The position numbers and the translations under genes were made by a program. The notes beneath the pieces are model-generated. The model saw only the letters and a program-made list of their open reading frames with translations, did not search any database and was not told the origin of the DNA. From positions 1 to 64,000 of the forward strand of contig QXCR01000139.1 of assembly GCA_004380135.1 (NCBI GenBank): a DNA stretch of 64,000 nucleotides, written 5' to 3'. The DNA comes from Stemphylium vesicarium. Its lineage: Eukaryota; Ascomycota; Dothideomycetes; Pleosporales; Pleosporaceae. The stretch's first letter is position 1; every line of letters starts with the position of its first letter. This document shows, one piece after another, positions 41,994-53,306 of the stretch.

Positions 41994-42830
41994 CGACGTC
42001 TTGCTGAGCGTGTGCTAGAATCGGATGTAGTTGCCGGTGATCAGTTGAGTGGTACGCAACGGAAAAGACAGTCGGTGTTGTATTCTTCGGGAGTAGTTGA
42101 GTTGCGAGCAAAGTGAAGCAAAGCAAGTGTTGTATAATTCTGGGTTCGAAGGATTTATAGTGGGTGGAGTGGGAGATTAACGCCCGCTAGTCTGATAGTG
42201 AAGGCTTGGCATCGTGAAACGTGAAAGGAGTGACTGACTCTGCTCTAGAAGGTAAGAGAAAGAGTTCGAACTTGTTAGCGTGGCCCTATGTATCCCGTAC
42301 TTGCTGTTAGCCACACAGGCGTGTACTTCTTCGGAAGCTGATAGGAAGAGGATCGAGGGCCCACGGCTGGATTTCAAGATTGTGAAACAAAACTTAAGAG
42401 ACAATGTAGAGGCGCAAGTGCGGCATTGCGAACCGACTCTAAGAATATACAAGAAAGATATATGTGATCGTCAGCATCCACCAAATACCCGAGCAGCTCC
42501 ATTCAGCTCCTTTCATTACGTCTGCTTCTCTCCCGCAGACATGCGATAAAAAGGGTCCGATGACGTTACCCGCAGTCAAGACAGCAAAGCGAGGCTGCCC
42601 AAAAAACGCGGTCGCACTAGAACTAGAATCAGAAGGACAAAGTTTGATTACGTACAAGCTCTCAGCACGGGTATATATTACTCCAAGACCCCGCTCTAAC
42701 AGAATAACTTCAGGGCAACACTCAACAATCCGCTGAACTTCAGTAACGCGGTCGTAATTCCAAACATGACGTTCAATGAACAACCCCCATCAAAAATTCT
42801 CCACGTCTCATTACAGCACCGCCACCCACC
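41994..42830. other. intergenic, no supported gene
   Basis: 837 bases between the BTB start and the GH5 stump. Overlapping frames of up to 114 codons on both strands lack motifs. The first 150 bases should be the BTB promoter. Confidence 0.4.
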
Positions 42831-43310
42831 CTAACAGTACGCCTCACTCGTCTCCTTCATCGCAACCCCCTCCTTGACCAAATCCACAAAGCTCCAATAC
42901 TCCCTTTGCGTCCCCTCGCCATCCACCTCCGCGGTACTATAACTAACCGCATTCCAAAACGCGCCCTCCGCCAAAAACCTACTCCACGCATACCTCTGCG
43001 AATCAAACAGCGTTTTGCGCTGGGTAAGAGTGTTATTATACATAGCCTGTAGCGACCACTCACCCACGAAAACGGAGAACTTTATTTCTTGGGCAATGAA
43101 CTGCGCTTGGCCGCAGACAGCGGGGTTGACATAGCCCGCATAAGTGCCCGCAGCGGCGAAGTAGTAGACGTGCGAGTCGAACACTATGTTGCTGGTGGCG
43201 TGGTAGAAGGGGGCCCAGTAGCTGGCGCCCATGAAGCAGTCTTGTGTCAGCATGGCACCCCAGTTCACAAGGTACATGTGAACTGCATCTTTCACGTAAC
43301 CCTTCGTCAC
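42831..43310 (-). pseudogene. 3' end of a GH5 beta-1,3-glucanase-like gene, truncated at repeat edge
   Basis: About 160 codons: YLVNWGAMLTQDCFMGASYW, VFDSHVYYFAAAGTYAGY, then FSVFVGEWSLQAMYNN with the presumed catalytic nucleophile Glu, and RYAWSRFLAEGAFWNAVSY. This is the C-terminal third of fungal GH5 exo-beta-1,3-glucanases (cell-wall glucan remodelling). The 5' part should lie at 43311 onward on the minus strand, but the sequence there turns AT-rich and no exon can be read. A 3' splice-like GCAG just before the first visible codons shows the stump starts at an exon border. The acid/base residue and the barrel N-terminus are missing, so it is probably non-functional. Confidence 0.7.
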
Positions 43311-43778
43311 CTGCTCACTTATCTTAGTTATATATATAATTACTCTCTATAGCTCTCTTAATATAATAACTTTTTACTTTCTTTTATATCTTCTACTTAG
43401 ACTATACTATATTTAATAGTTATAAGCTTAGTATCCCTATACTACGCTATAATACTTAAATAAGATTATTTACTCTTTTAATTATATTATACGTTATATA
43501 TGTTATAATTATCTTTGCGTTATTATACGCTTAACTACTATTATATTACGTAACTCTCTAAGATTGTTTCTTATACTTATTAAGGCTAAGTCTTTAACAT
43601 TCTTTAACTATACTTTATATTATAATTATTCTCGCGTTACTATACGCATCTTATCATTTTATTATAATACTCTTAAGGTTTTGCCTCGTCTTCTCTGCTA
43701 ACTAGTAAGGTAGCTCTTTCGCTATTATGGCAACTACTACTAGCACTAATGCTCGTGCTACCACCATCTCTAAGGCCT
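43311..43778. other. AT-rich, RIP-like spacer and fragment of another element
   Basis: Strongly T/A-rich with almost no CpA, as expected from RIP. Just before 43779 a short readable start (ATGGCAACTACTACTAGC...) encodes Thr/Ala-rich sequence and might be the beginning of a retroelement gag cut by element C. Confidence 0.45.
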
Positions 43779-44208
43779 TGTAAGGGGCTACGCTCGGGGA
43801 GCTATCGCACAGGTATACTAAGATTGTATTCGATAGAGAAAGGAACTAAGGATAGCTATAGTCTAAGGGTTATTTAGGGGCGGCGGCTTAGGATATTATT
43901 TTACTAGCGCGCTAGTGTAGAATCTAGGTGTTTAGCGGCTTACTTAGATTCTATAAATAGTGCGCCCTACGCACGTGACTAAGATTCTATTAAGAAATAA
44001 GCTAACTAGGCTTTAGCCTATTATAATATCTTTCTTCTCCTCTTTACTTAAGGGTAGAATCTACTAAAAACGCTTTAGTAAGCGTCCCTTATTATTCTAA
44101 AGGCTATTTATATAGGCTAACTACTATTCTAGCGCTTCTATCTTCTTTAGTAATTCTACTAGTTTAAGGGACGTTTAGTAGTACTCTTTCTACTTAATAT
44201 CATAGTTA
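43779..44208 (-). mobile_element. element C: truncated third copy of the A/B gypsy family
   Basis: Begins with the LTR end TGTAAGGGGCTACG, as at 53307. It follows the same sequence through a 247-base LTR (43779-44025) and about 180 bases of internal DNA, then leaves homology at about 44208. It lies in the same orientation as B (coding strand minus). Only the 3' LTR and the end of the internal region remain. Confidence 0.75.
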
Positions 44209-44348
44209 GACTGGCAAATGGGTCTAGGTTAGGTTAGGGTTAGGTCGTCTTAGTAGCGGCCCTAATCTAACCTAATACTAACTTAAGGTAATTAGTAATA
44301 ATATAGAAGTAAAATTAGATTAGCTTTAAGTAAGACTAGATATAGGCT

Positions 44349-44774
44349 AAGCTTGTTACGACCCGAAGTCAAAACGCTTACGACCACGCCGCAACCACGC
44401 CGCAACCGCGCCGCACGAGCAAGACCAGGATAGCGATCCTGCAAAACGCTGACTGTCAGCAGTCACGTGACCGATCACTGCGCCAAGGACTATCGCTAGA
44501 AGCAATCACGACTACCGCAACTATTGCTAGGAGTAATTACGACTATTATAACTATCGCTAGAAGTTATACCCTACTATCGTTAGGAGTTAATATAACTAT
44601 TATATAAGTATATAGCTACTAGATAGCGCACCCTTATAGTCGCTATATTTAACTTTAAAATCTAAGAATTAGTACTTAATTCTTAAACCCTTAAGTTATT
44701 TATTAATCTTTATATTATACTTAACTTATCTTATTTATTACGCGCCTAGCTTATTTCTAAGAACTAACCTTAGA
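44349..44774 (+). mobile_element. element D, part 1: 5' LTR
   Basis: Starts TGTTACGACCCG, a common start of fungal Ty3/gypsy LTRs, and contains a TATA-like tatataagtatata near 44604. It is interrupted by element A at 44775 with target duplication ttaga. Sequence continues at 51306 and the LTR probably closes at 51329 (...cctttaca), about 450 bases in all. The first 170 bases are GC-rich and barely mutated; the rest is heavily RIP-like. Confidence 0.6.
44489..44600 (+). repeat. 31-bp tandem repeat in element D LTR
   Basis: Unit actatcgctagaagcaatc... at 44489-44519 is followed by the same unit at 44520-44550 with its CpA converted to TpA, then by a partial third unit. The unmutated and mutated units sit side by side. 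Confidence 0.7.
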
Positions 44775-47700
44775 TGTAATGGGCTGAAGCCCAATCAGCT
44801 TGTTCCTCGATGGGATCTCGGTCACGTGCGCAGGGCGCACTGTTCACAGAATCTAGGTGAGCCGCTAGACACCTAGATTCTATACTAGCGCGCTAGTAAA
44901 ATAATATCCTAAGCTACCGCCTCTAAATAACCTTTAGAGTATAGCTATTCTTAGTTCCTTTCTCTATTAAATATAATCTTAGTATACTTATGCGATAGCT
45001 CTCTAAGCGTAGCCTCTTATATTTTATATTTAATTCTAATTAGTAGAGCCTTACTATAAGACTCTATTAATATAACGCGCGTTAAGCTTCTTAACTACCT
45101 CTTTATTACGTGCGAGTAGGTTAATCTACTATATAGAATTAGTATTACTTTACTATCTAAAAGGCTTTTAGATAATAACTAGGTATAAGCTATTATAAGA
45201 TCGCTTATCTAGGACTATAGCCTTATAAGACGCTTAGTTAATTATACTACTAGCCTCGCGTTATACTAGCGTAAAACGTATATCTTTATATATTAAGGAT
45301 ACTATAGAAAAATCCTTACGCGATACTATAATAGTACTAAGTAATAAGTCTTACTAGTTATAAAAGATACTATAAGATAGTAAGTAGTAGTAGTTAAGAA
45401 AATTCTATAATCTCTTTAAAGGCTAAAGAGGTAGGTCTAGCCTACTATAGTATATAAGAACTATCTAAAAGCTAGTTAGCGCTACTAAGAAGATAGCTAT
45501 ATCTACGTCTATTATATAAGTCCTATTAGTCCTCTATTAAATAAGGTATAGGCCGCGATACTAGCTAACGCAACTATTAGTGGAAGATCGCGAGCGTAAA
45601 AGGATATTAGGTTCCTAAGAGACGCGACTACCTAATAACTACTAAAGGTCGTTTAGAAGGACTTGCTACTAAAAGTAAGTTATAGAAGCCCTATAATAGC
45701 GATAGGCTACTGAAGCCCTACTAGTCCTTACTGTAGAGGAGTAGGCCACTACTAGTAGCTCTAGAGTAGCTAGCTGCTAGTGCGAGAGTAATCGACGAGT
45801 AAATATTAATTAGAAGTCTTACGAAGAGAAGCAGGCACATATATAGCTAAGAAGTAAGCCTCCTAATAGAAGATTAGAAGATAGAGGATAACTTACCTAA
45901 CCTTAACGCTAATAAGTTATTAGCCTACGCGTTAGCAAAGCACCTTACTAGAGTACCTAATAATAAAATATAATAGGATATCGTCTAAATGCTTAAGAAC
46001 GACGGATAGAAGGAAGCTGCGATAGCGCCGATGATTAACGAAATCGTAAGGCGAACGAAGAGCGTAGCTAGGGCTAGGGAGTCACCTAAGGGCTCACTAA
46101 AGGCGTCTTAGAACGCGATAGTAGTAATAATAGTAGCCTTAACTTAGCTTACGCAGATAATAGCTCTAATAACCTCTTAGTTAGAAGCGCTTAAATAGCG
46201 AGAAATATAGTAAACTATACGTTTACTAACGCCTAAAAGTTACTTAGATTCTTTAATAACGCTAACTATATTAAGAAAACTAAATAAGAAAAGGCTCTCT
46301 AACCTAGAGTAATATAATAGTAGCTACGCTTACTATCTAGATTAGAAGTATAAGTATAAAGGAAAACTTAAGTATAATAAGTATCTATTTCTTACTAAGA
46401 ATATAAAGAAATAATACGTTCTTAGCTAAACTAGAGATAAGGCTAACTAAGTCTTTCTACTCTAGATACTAGAGAATTAACTAGATTTAGTAGAGAAGAT
46501 ATAGTAGTATATAGATACTTAGTTTCTTAATATATACTAATAGAAGTAAGCTCTAAATAAACTTTAGTACTTAAAGTAAAGCTAATAATTAGTCTATAAT
46601 TACGTCTCTAAGTTTAACTAGTTACGTATAGAATTAGGCTAGAAGTTTAGTAGCGCTATTCTTTAAGAGATATTTAGTAAGGGCCTTAGTATAAAACTTT
46701 AATAGCTTATACTATAGACTTTAAAGCACGTTAGCTTTAAGGAGTATACTAATAAAGTAATTAAGATCTTTAATAACCTTTATTATATTAACTTTTATAG
46801 TAAGTTATAAGAAGAATTAATCTAGTACGCTTATAGGCCTTATAGCTAGAATAAGTAAGGCTACGCTTGTACGCCCTTACTACTAGAGAATATAGATTAG
46901 GAACCTATAAAGGCTAATAAAGTAAGTGCGAAAGAATAGAGACTAAATAGCGATTAGATTAAGTGCTACTCCTATAGTAAGAAAGGATATATAGCGAGGA
47001 ACTGCGAGAAGAGTGCCAAGCTAAAGAGCACTAAGGCGAGCAGGGCAGCTCAGCGTGAACCCTCGCCTGCTTATAAGTGCCACGCGAAAGCATTAGATAG
47101 TAGCGACTTAGAGGACTCGGGAAAAGAGTAGCTCTAAGTTAAAGTCTCGACTTAGAGCCTTCGAAGATAGATTAGTAGATAAGTAGTAAATAGAACTAGT
47201 TTTAATACTAATATATAAATACCCCACCTCTTATAGCTAACCTAATTATAAACTCTATCTATAACGCTACCGCGTTAATAGATAGCAGGTGTTTATACTA
47301 CGCGCTAGTTAGTTGCAAGTTTACTTACTAAAGCTATCTTAAGTACTTTTTAATTACTTCTTAGATAATTAAGAGAATTAATAGGAAGCTATCTAAGATT
47401 AAGGAAGTTTCTTATTTTAAGTTTAATATGCACGGCTACTAAGAGGTCGCCTACGCATATATTATTAATAATATAGACGAGGACGTTATCTTAGGAAAGA
47501 GGTAAATAGACTACTAGAACGTTATAATCACTCTAGTAAAAAGGAGCTTATTTATACACTTAAAGGGTATTTAAGTAAGATGCGACGAGAGCTTTGTAAG
47601 CCAGAACGTCGCCCGCTAGGTGAGCGCGGCTACGTTTGCGGGTCTCCTGAAGAGATCCAAGGACCCAGAGACGGGAGTGCGCGTATTCGCTGCCTCTATT

Positions 47701-50700
47701 ATAGACATTAATAAGGCGCTAGCGCCAAAGAAGGTAGTAGATGTAAGATTATTGCTGCTAGAGCAGTATTAGAGCTACTATGAGCTCTTTAATCTAAAAG
47801 AAGCAGCGAAGCTTCCCCCACATAGAGGACCTGGAGTAGACTATCGAATTAAGTTCGAGTTGAAGGACGGTTAGCAGCCACAGCCGCCGTGGGGCCCGCT
47901 ATATAGTATGTCAAGAGGTAAGCTTTTAGTGCTCTAAAAGGAGCTTACCTCTCTACTTAAGAAGGAATTTATACGCGTAAGTAGCTCGCTAGCTTTAGCG
48001 CTAGTCTTATTTACTAAGAAACTTAGAGGAGGACTCTAATTATATATTAACTACTAAGCATTAAACGCGATAACTAAGAAGAATAAGTACCTATTACTAC
48101 TTATCTAGGAGATACTTAATAACCTAAGTAAGGCTAAATAGTTTACTAAGTTAGACGTGATTGTAGCCTTCTATAAGATCTGTATAGCTAAAGGCGATAA
48201 ATAGAAGATAGCCTTCTAAACGCGTTTTAGTCTCTTTAAGTAGTTAGTAACCCCTTTTAGTATAGTAAATTCTCTAAGCACCTTCTAGTAGTATATTAAC
48301 TAGACCTTAAGAGAGCACCTTAACAAGTTCTACTTAGCATATCTTGACGACGTGCTAATCTACACAGACGGCAGTCTGCACCAACACCAAGAGCAGGTCC
48401 GAAAGGTCCTTAGTAAGCTTTAGGGGGCAGGCCTCTACATAGATATTAAGAAATACGAGTTTAAGGTGAAGTCTACTAAGTACCTTAGCTTTATTATTAA
48501 CGCTAGGAAGGGCATTTATATAGATCTAGATAAGATTAAAGCTATTAAGAACTAGAAGGCTTCTAGGATAGTAAAAGGCGTTTAGTTATTTCTTAGCTTC
48601 GCAAACTTCTACTAAAGGTTTATTAGAGACTTTACTAAAATAGCTTTCTCTTTTACTTAACTAATAAGAGATATAAGCTTTACCTAAGGACCTAAAGAAT
48701 AATTAGCGTTTAATAAGCTAAAGGAGATCTTCCTTATAGAGCTAAACCTCGCTACTTTTAACCTAGAACGCGACATAGTGCTAGAATGCGACTCGTCGGG
48801 CTACGCAGTGGGAGGAGTACTATCGCAATACAACGACGAGGGAGTACTACGTCCTTGCGCATACTTCTCTAGGAAGAATAACGCCCACGAGTGCAACTAC
48901 AAGATCTATAATAAGGAGCTACTCGCTATTGTCCGCTACCTTAAGAAGTAGGATGCTAAACTACGTTTAGTTAAGAGCTTTAGGGTGATAACTAACTATA
49001 AGAACCTTAAGTACTTTATAAAGCTAAAGCTCTTAAGCGAACGTTAGGTGCGCTAGGCCGCGCTACTAAGTCGCTATAACATAGAATTACTATATCGACC
49101 GGGTAAGTAGAATGTGAGAGCTAACGCCCTCTTAAGAAGAGAATAAGATATGCCTATAGGCGCTAAAGACGAGCGTCTTTAGAAGCGCGTAGTATAGATC
49201 TTAAAACCCACGTCCTAATACTACGAGGAAGCTAGCGAGGACGAGGAAGACCTAGTAGACAGCTAGGTATTATTAGTAAGGACACGTATAGGGCGTACTA
49301 GAGTGCGTCCTAGTTTAACTAAAGAACCGTCAGACACCGTTAGTAACGACGGCGCAGCGCAGCTGGACACTGCCGGCGGGGACAGCGTAGAGTAGTCAGA
49401 GCACGAAGGAGAGGCGCTTACAGAACAAGCTAAGTTAACGGACTCAGCCGCAGTAGATAGAAGCCTAGCTCAGTAGAACGAGTTAGAGACGTTATAGCTA
49501 GAGGCCCTAAAGAATAATTAGTAGTATAAAGACGCTAAGTAAGTTATAGTTAACTAGAAATAAAGGTTCCCTTTAAGTATAGGCGTAAAGTATTTAATCT
49601 TAGAGTATTTAATAGACGACTAAAGAGCGTTATTATACTAAGGTAGAAGATAGGTGCTAAATAGCGAGAACCTACGCACCTAAATTATTAGTAAAGTCTA
49701 TAGTTCCCTCTTAGCTAGCCACCTAGATAGAGAAATTACCTACCGTACGCTAGCTCGTGACTTCTTCTAGCCAGGCATAACGGAAAGCATTAGACGTTAC
49801 GTATGGAACTACGACGTGTGTGGAAGGACGAAGCCTTAGAGAGAAGGAGTCTAGAGACTACTTAAGCTACTATCTATCTCTAATTACCTCTAGAAGGAAA
49901 TCTTAATAGACTTTATTAAAGGACTACCTACTAGTAAAGGTATAAAGAACCTTATAGTAGTAATTAACTATTTAAGAAAAAGATATATCTTTATTCTATT
50001 ACTTAATATAAGAATAGAGATAGTAGTCTAAGCGTTCCTTAGGCACGTAGTCGCTTACTACTAGCTATCTAATGTAATTATATCTAACTAAGGTAGCTAG
50101 TTTATAAGCCTATTATAGAAGCGCCTTTATAAAATTCTAAAGATTAAGCAGCGACTATTAATAGCCTTCTACTTATAGACGGATAGGTCGACAGAGCGAA
50201 TAAATAGCGTATAGGAAGCGTATATCTAAGCGTTTACTAGCTAGGTATAAGACAATTAGGCACCCCTTTGCCCTATAGCCTAGATAGCGATTAATAGAAG
50301 AGACGCAACGTTAATAGGAGTATCCCTATTCTTCCTATAACATAGTTACCACGTAGACCCGCTATAGCTAGAAGTACCCTAAGGCGCTAATCGCAAGAAG
50401 TATAGTACTAAAGAGCGCTTAGAGCGCGAGAAGGCTAAGACTATCGCGGCTAAGTTCTAAGAAGTATTCGACTTAATTTAAGCTAGTATAGCTAAAGCCT
50501 AAGTTAAATAAGAGAAGTAGGCGAATAAGCACTATAAGAAGGCTAGGAAGTATAAGGTTAGCGATAAGGTCTAGCTAAGACTTAATAAGTAGTATAGTAC
50601 TAGCTACGAGTCTTATAAGCTTAATTAGAAAAGTACTAAGTATATTATAATTAAGATAGTTAATAGTTATTTAGTTAAACTAGATATCCTACTAAGTTAC

Positions 50701-51300
50701 TATTTTATTTTCTACGTTAACTAATTTTGCTCTATTAGTATAGACCCGCTACTAAGTTAAGTATAAGATAACTACTAGCTACTACTACTATAAGTAAATA
50801 AGGAGGAGAAGTACGTCGTAGAGGATATTATCGCTAAGTAGCTTAAGCGCTAGGGGCGTAGATAGAAGCTATACTATAATATTAAGTAGAAAGAGTACTA
50901 TTAAACGTCCCTTAAACTAGTAGAACTACTAAAGAAGATAGAAGCGCTAAAATAGTAGTTAACCTATATAAAGGGCCTTTAGAATAGTAAGGAACGCCTA
51001 CTAGAGCGTTTTTAGTAGATTCTACTCTTAAGTAGAGAGAAAAAGAGAGGTATTATAATAGGCTAAAGCCTAATTAGCTTATTTCTTAATAGGATCTTAG
51101 TTACGTACGTAGGGCGCACTATTTATAGAATCTAGGTAAGCTACTAGATACCTAGATTCTATATTAGCGCGCTAGTAAAATGATATTCTAAGCCGCCGCC
51201 CCTAAATGACCTTTAGAGTGTAGCTATCCTTAGTTCCTTTCTCTATCGAATACAATCTTAGTATACCTGTGCGATAGCTCTCCGAGCGTAGCCCCTTACA
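44775..51300 (+). mobile_element. element A: full-length Ty3/gypsy retrotransposon, RIP-mutated
   Basis: 6526 bases with LTRs at 44775-45021 and 51054-51300 and a perfect target duplication ttaga (44770-44774, 51301-51305). Plus-strand order is as follows. A gag-like region ends in a damaged CCHC knuckle near 46963. Reverse transcriptase carries YLDDVLIYTD near 48340. RNase H (LECDSSGYAVGGVLSQYNDE) follows near 48780. An integrase zinc/core region (YRTLARDFF.PGITESIRRYV) lies near 49740-49830. This order is Ty3/gypsy. Dozens of TAG and TAA codons stand where CAG, CAA or TGG belong, so it is inactive. Islands at about 47580-47900, 48330-48420, 48770-48930 and 49310-49480 remain readable. Confidence 0.92.
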
Positions 51301-51305
51301 TTAGA

Positions 51306-53306
51306 ACTCTCTAAGAATAGACCTTTACACTTTAAACACCCTTAAAATAAGTAATATAATAATAGATACCCTAGATACGACTATAGACGCCACTTATACC
51401 TTAGTACGTAGTAATAAGCCTAACTTATACTATAGCAACTATAGTAAGCTTAAAGCTTAGCTACTCTAAGTTAATAGATACCTCTATATTAAAGAAAATA
51501 GAATTAATAATAATAACAAAGTTATATAGGCTACTACCTTCCTTCGCGGTAATATAGAGAAGTAGGCTAACTCTATCTTATACTAATATATAGATAATAA
51601 CGTTAATAACTAAGATAATATTAATCTTATTAATAACTAAGACGCTTTTAAAGCTAAGATAAAAGAAGTCTTTTTACTCTTTAAGAAATTAGTAGTTATA
51701 AAATAAAAAATTTAGAGGCTTAGATAGACTAGGTCTACTACTAACTATATAACTAAGTTCTAATAATACTCTATAGGTATTAACTAGAATAATAACGCTT
51801 TAATATAGATATATTAATAAGGTCTTAAGCTCACTATACGCAAGAAACTTATATAAAGTAGATCTAATCTTAATATACTTAATAAACTTATAAATAAAGC
51901 TATTTAAATTAATAATAAGTTATATAAGCTTATACTAGAAGAAAGACTATTTAACTAAGAAACCTATATCTAAGAGCCTATAAATAACTAACTAAGATAC
52001 TAGCTTTAACGTTTGTACCCTAACTAAGAACGTTAGCGAAGCTACGCACCTTAAGTCTCTAGTATATACGCCACGAATAGCTATAAGCCTATATACCTTA
52101 ATAATATTAATAAGGGACTAGATTAGTTAAAGTTTTAGCGTAATAAGAGTAAGAAGCTAATTACTTATTATACCTATAGTAAAGTAGGCTATATAGCATA
52201 GGACTATTATAGTAAAAATAAAATTGCATAATAAGTTAACGTACTTAGAAAGGCTAGTAAACTAGCTAATAAATTATAGGAAGTTATTATTAAACCTATA
52301 ATTAAATACTAAGTAAATAGTAGAGAAGGTATTCTTAAAGGAATTAAGAACTTTACTATTATAAGAACTAAATACCTAGATAACTTACTTATATCTAATA
52401 AGAAGTATAATACACTAGAAGAAGACGTAGTAGAACCACTACGCACTAAGCACGACAAGATGGCCACGTTTAAGGAGAAATATTAACTAAGCACGCCCTA
52501 CGCAAGTCTACTAGAGATAGAGTCGCTATTACTATAGATTAATAGCCTACTCTACTACCTTAATAAGAAATTAGTAGACTACGCTATAAAAACTCTAAAT
52601 ATCTTATAAACTATATAATAGCACTTCTATAATCTAGTCTATAAGGTTAATTAAGATTAAGAAAATATTCCTTTAGAGATTAAGAAGTTCCTACTAATAC
52701 TAAAGGATCTCTAATAGGTTAAATAAGTACTATAAGTATAGGACGAGCCTATAGTTACACCTTCTAATAAAGATATCTAAGAGATAACTCTATACGCTAT
52801 AGAATTAGATAGCTAGATAGTTAAGATTCTAGAATAAGACGTTTAAGAGTTTATATAATACTCTTAGAATAATAAGCTATTATAAGCTAAAGAAGTAGAA
52901 AAGTAATAGTTATAAAACTAACCTTAAGGTAAACGAAAGATTAACTAGATAAGCTAAGATACTATAGTCTAGTACTAGTACGATCCTTATAACCCCTACT
53001 ATACTAAGTTATTATAGACTAGTTACACGTACGACTTCTATAAGACCTATTACTTAGAAAAGAAGAGATCTATATAGTCTCTAAGAAGAGTGTATAGATT
53101 TCTTAAGTATAAGATAGAATAAGATATATATATTAAAGATATATACCTAAAGCACCTATAGGATAAGCGTAAGAATACTTATTTCCCTAGTTACGAAGAC
53201 CCGTAAGATATTATCTAGATATAAACTATATATAAGACACGATACGTTAACGACTCTATCTACAAATATAAGAAGCACGACTAGTAAACATACCTTAGCA
53301 GCGTAT
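51306..53306 (+). mobile_element. element D, part 2: LTR end and gag region
   Basis: Resumes D after element A. After the LTR end (about 51329) a stop-riddled gag can be followed on the plus strand (ATTFLRGNIEK near 51530, LRQTRSTTNYITKF-like near 51720). A nucleocapsid knuckle with a RIP-altered cysteine (TYSKVGYIA) lies near 52170. It is interrupted at 53306 by element B, with target duplication cgtat. Confidence 0.65.

Noticed and set aside
44221..44248. Telomere-like run (ttaggttagggttagg)
   Set aside because: Only two to three imperfect units inside RIP-mutated DNA. It is equally explained by CpA-to-TpA change of a cagg-type repeat, with retroelement sequence on both sides.
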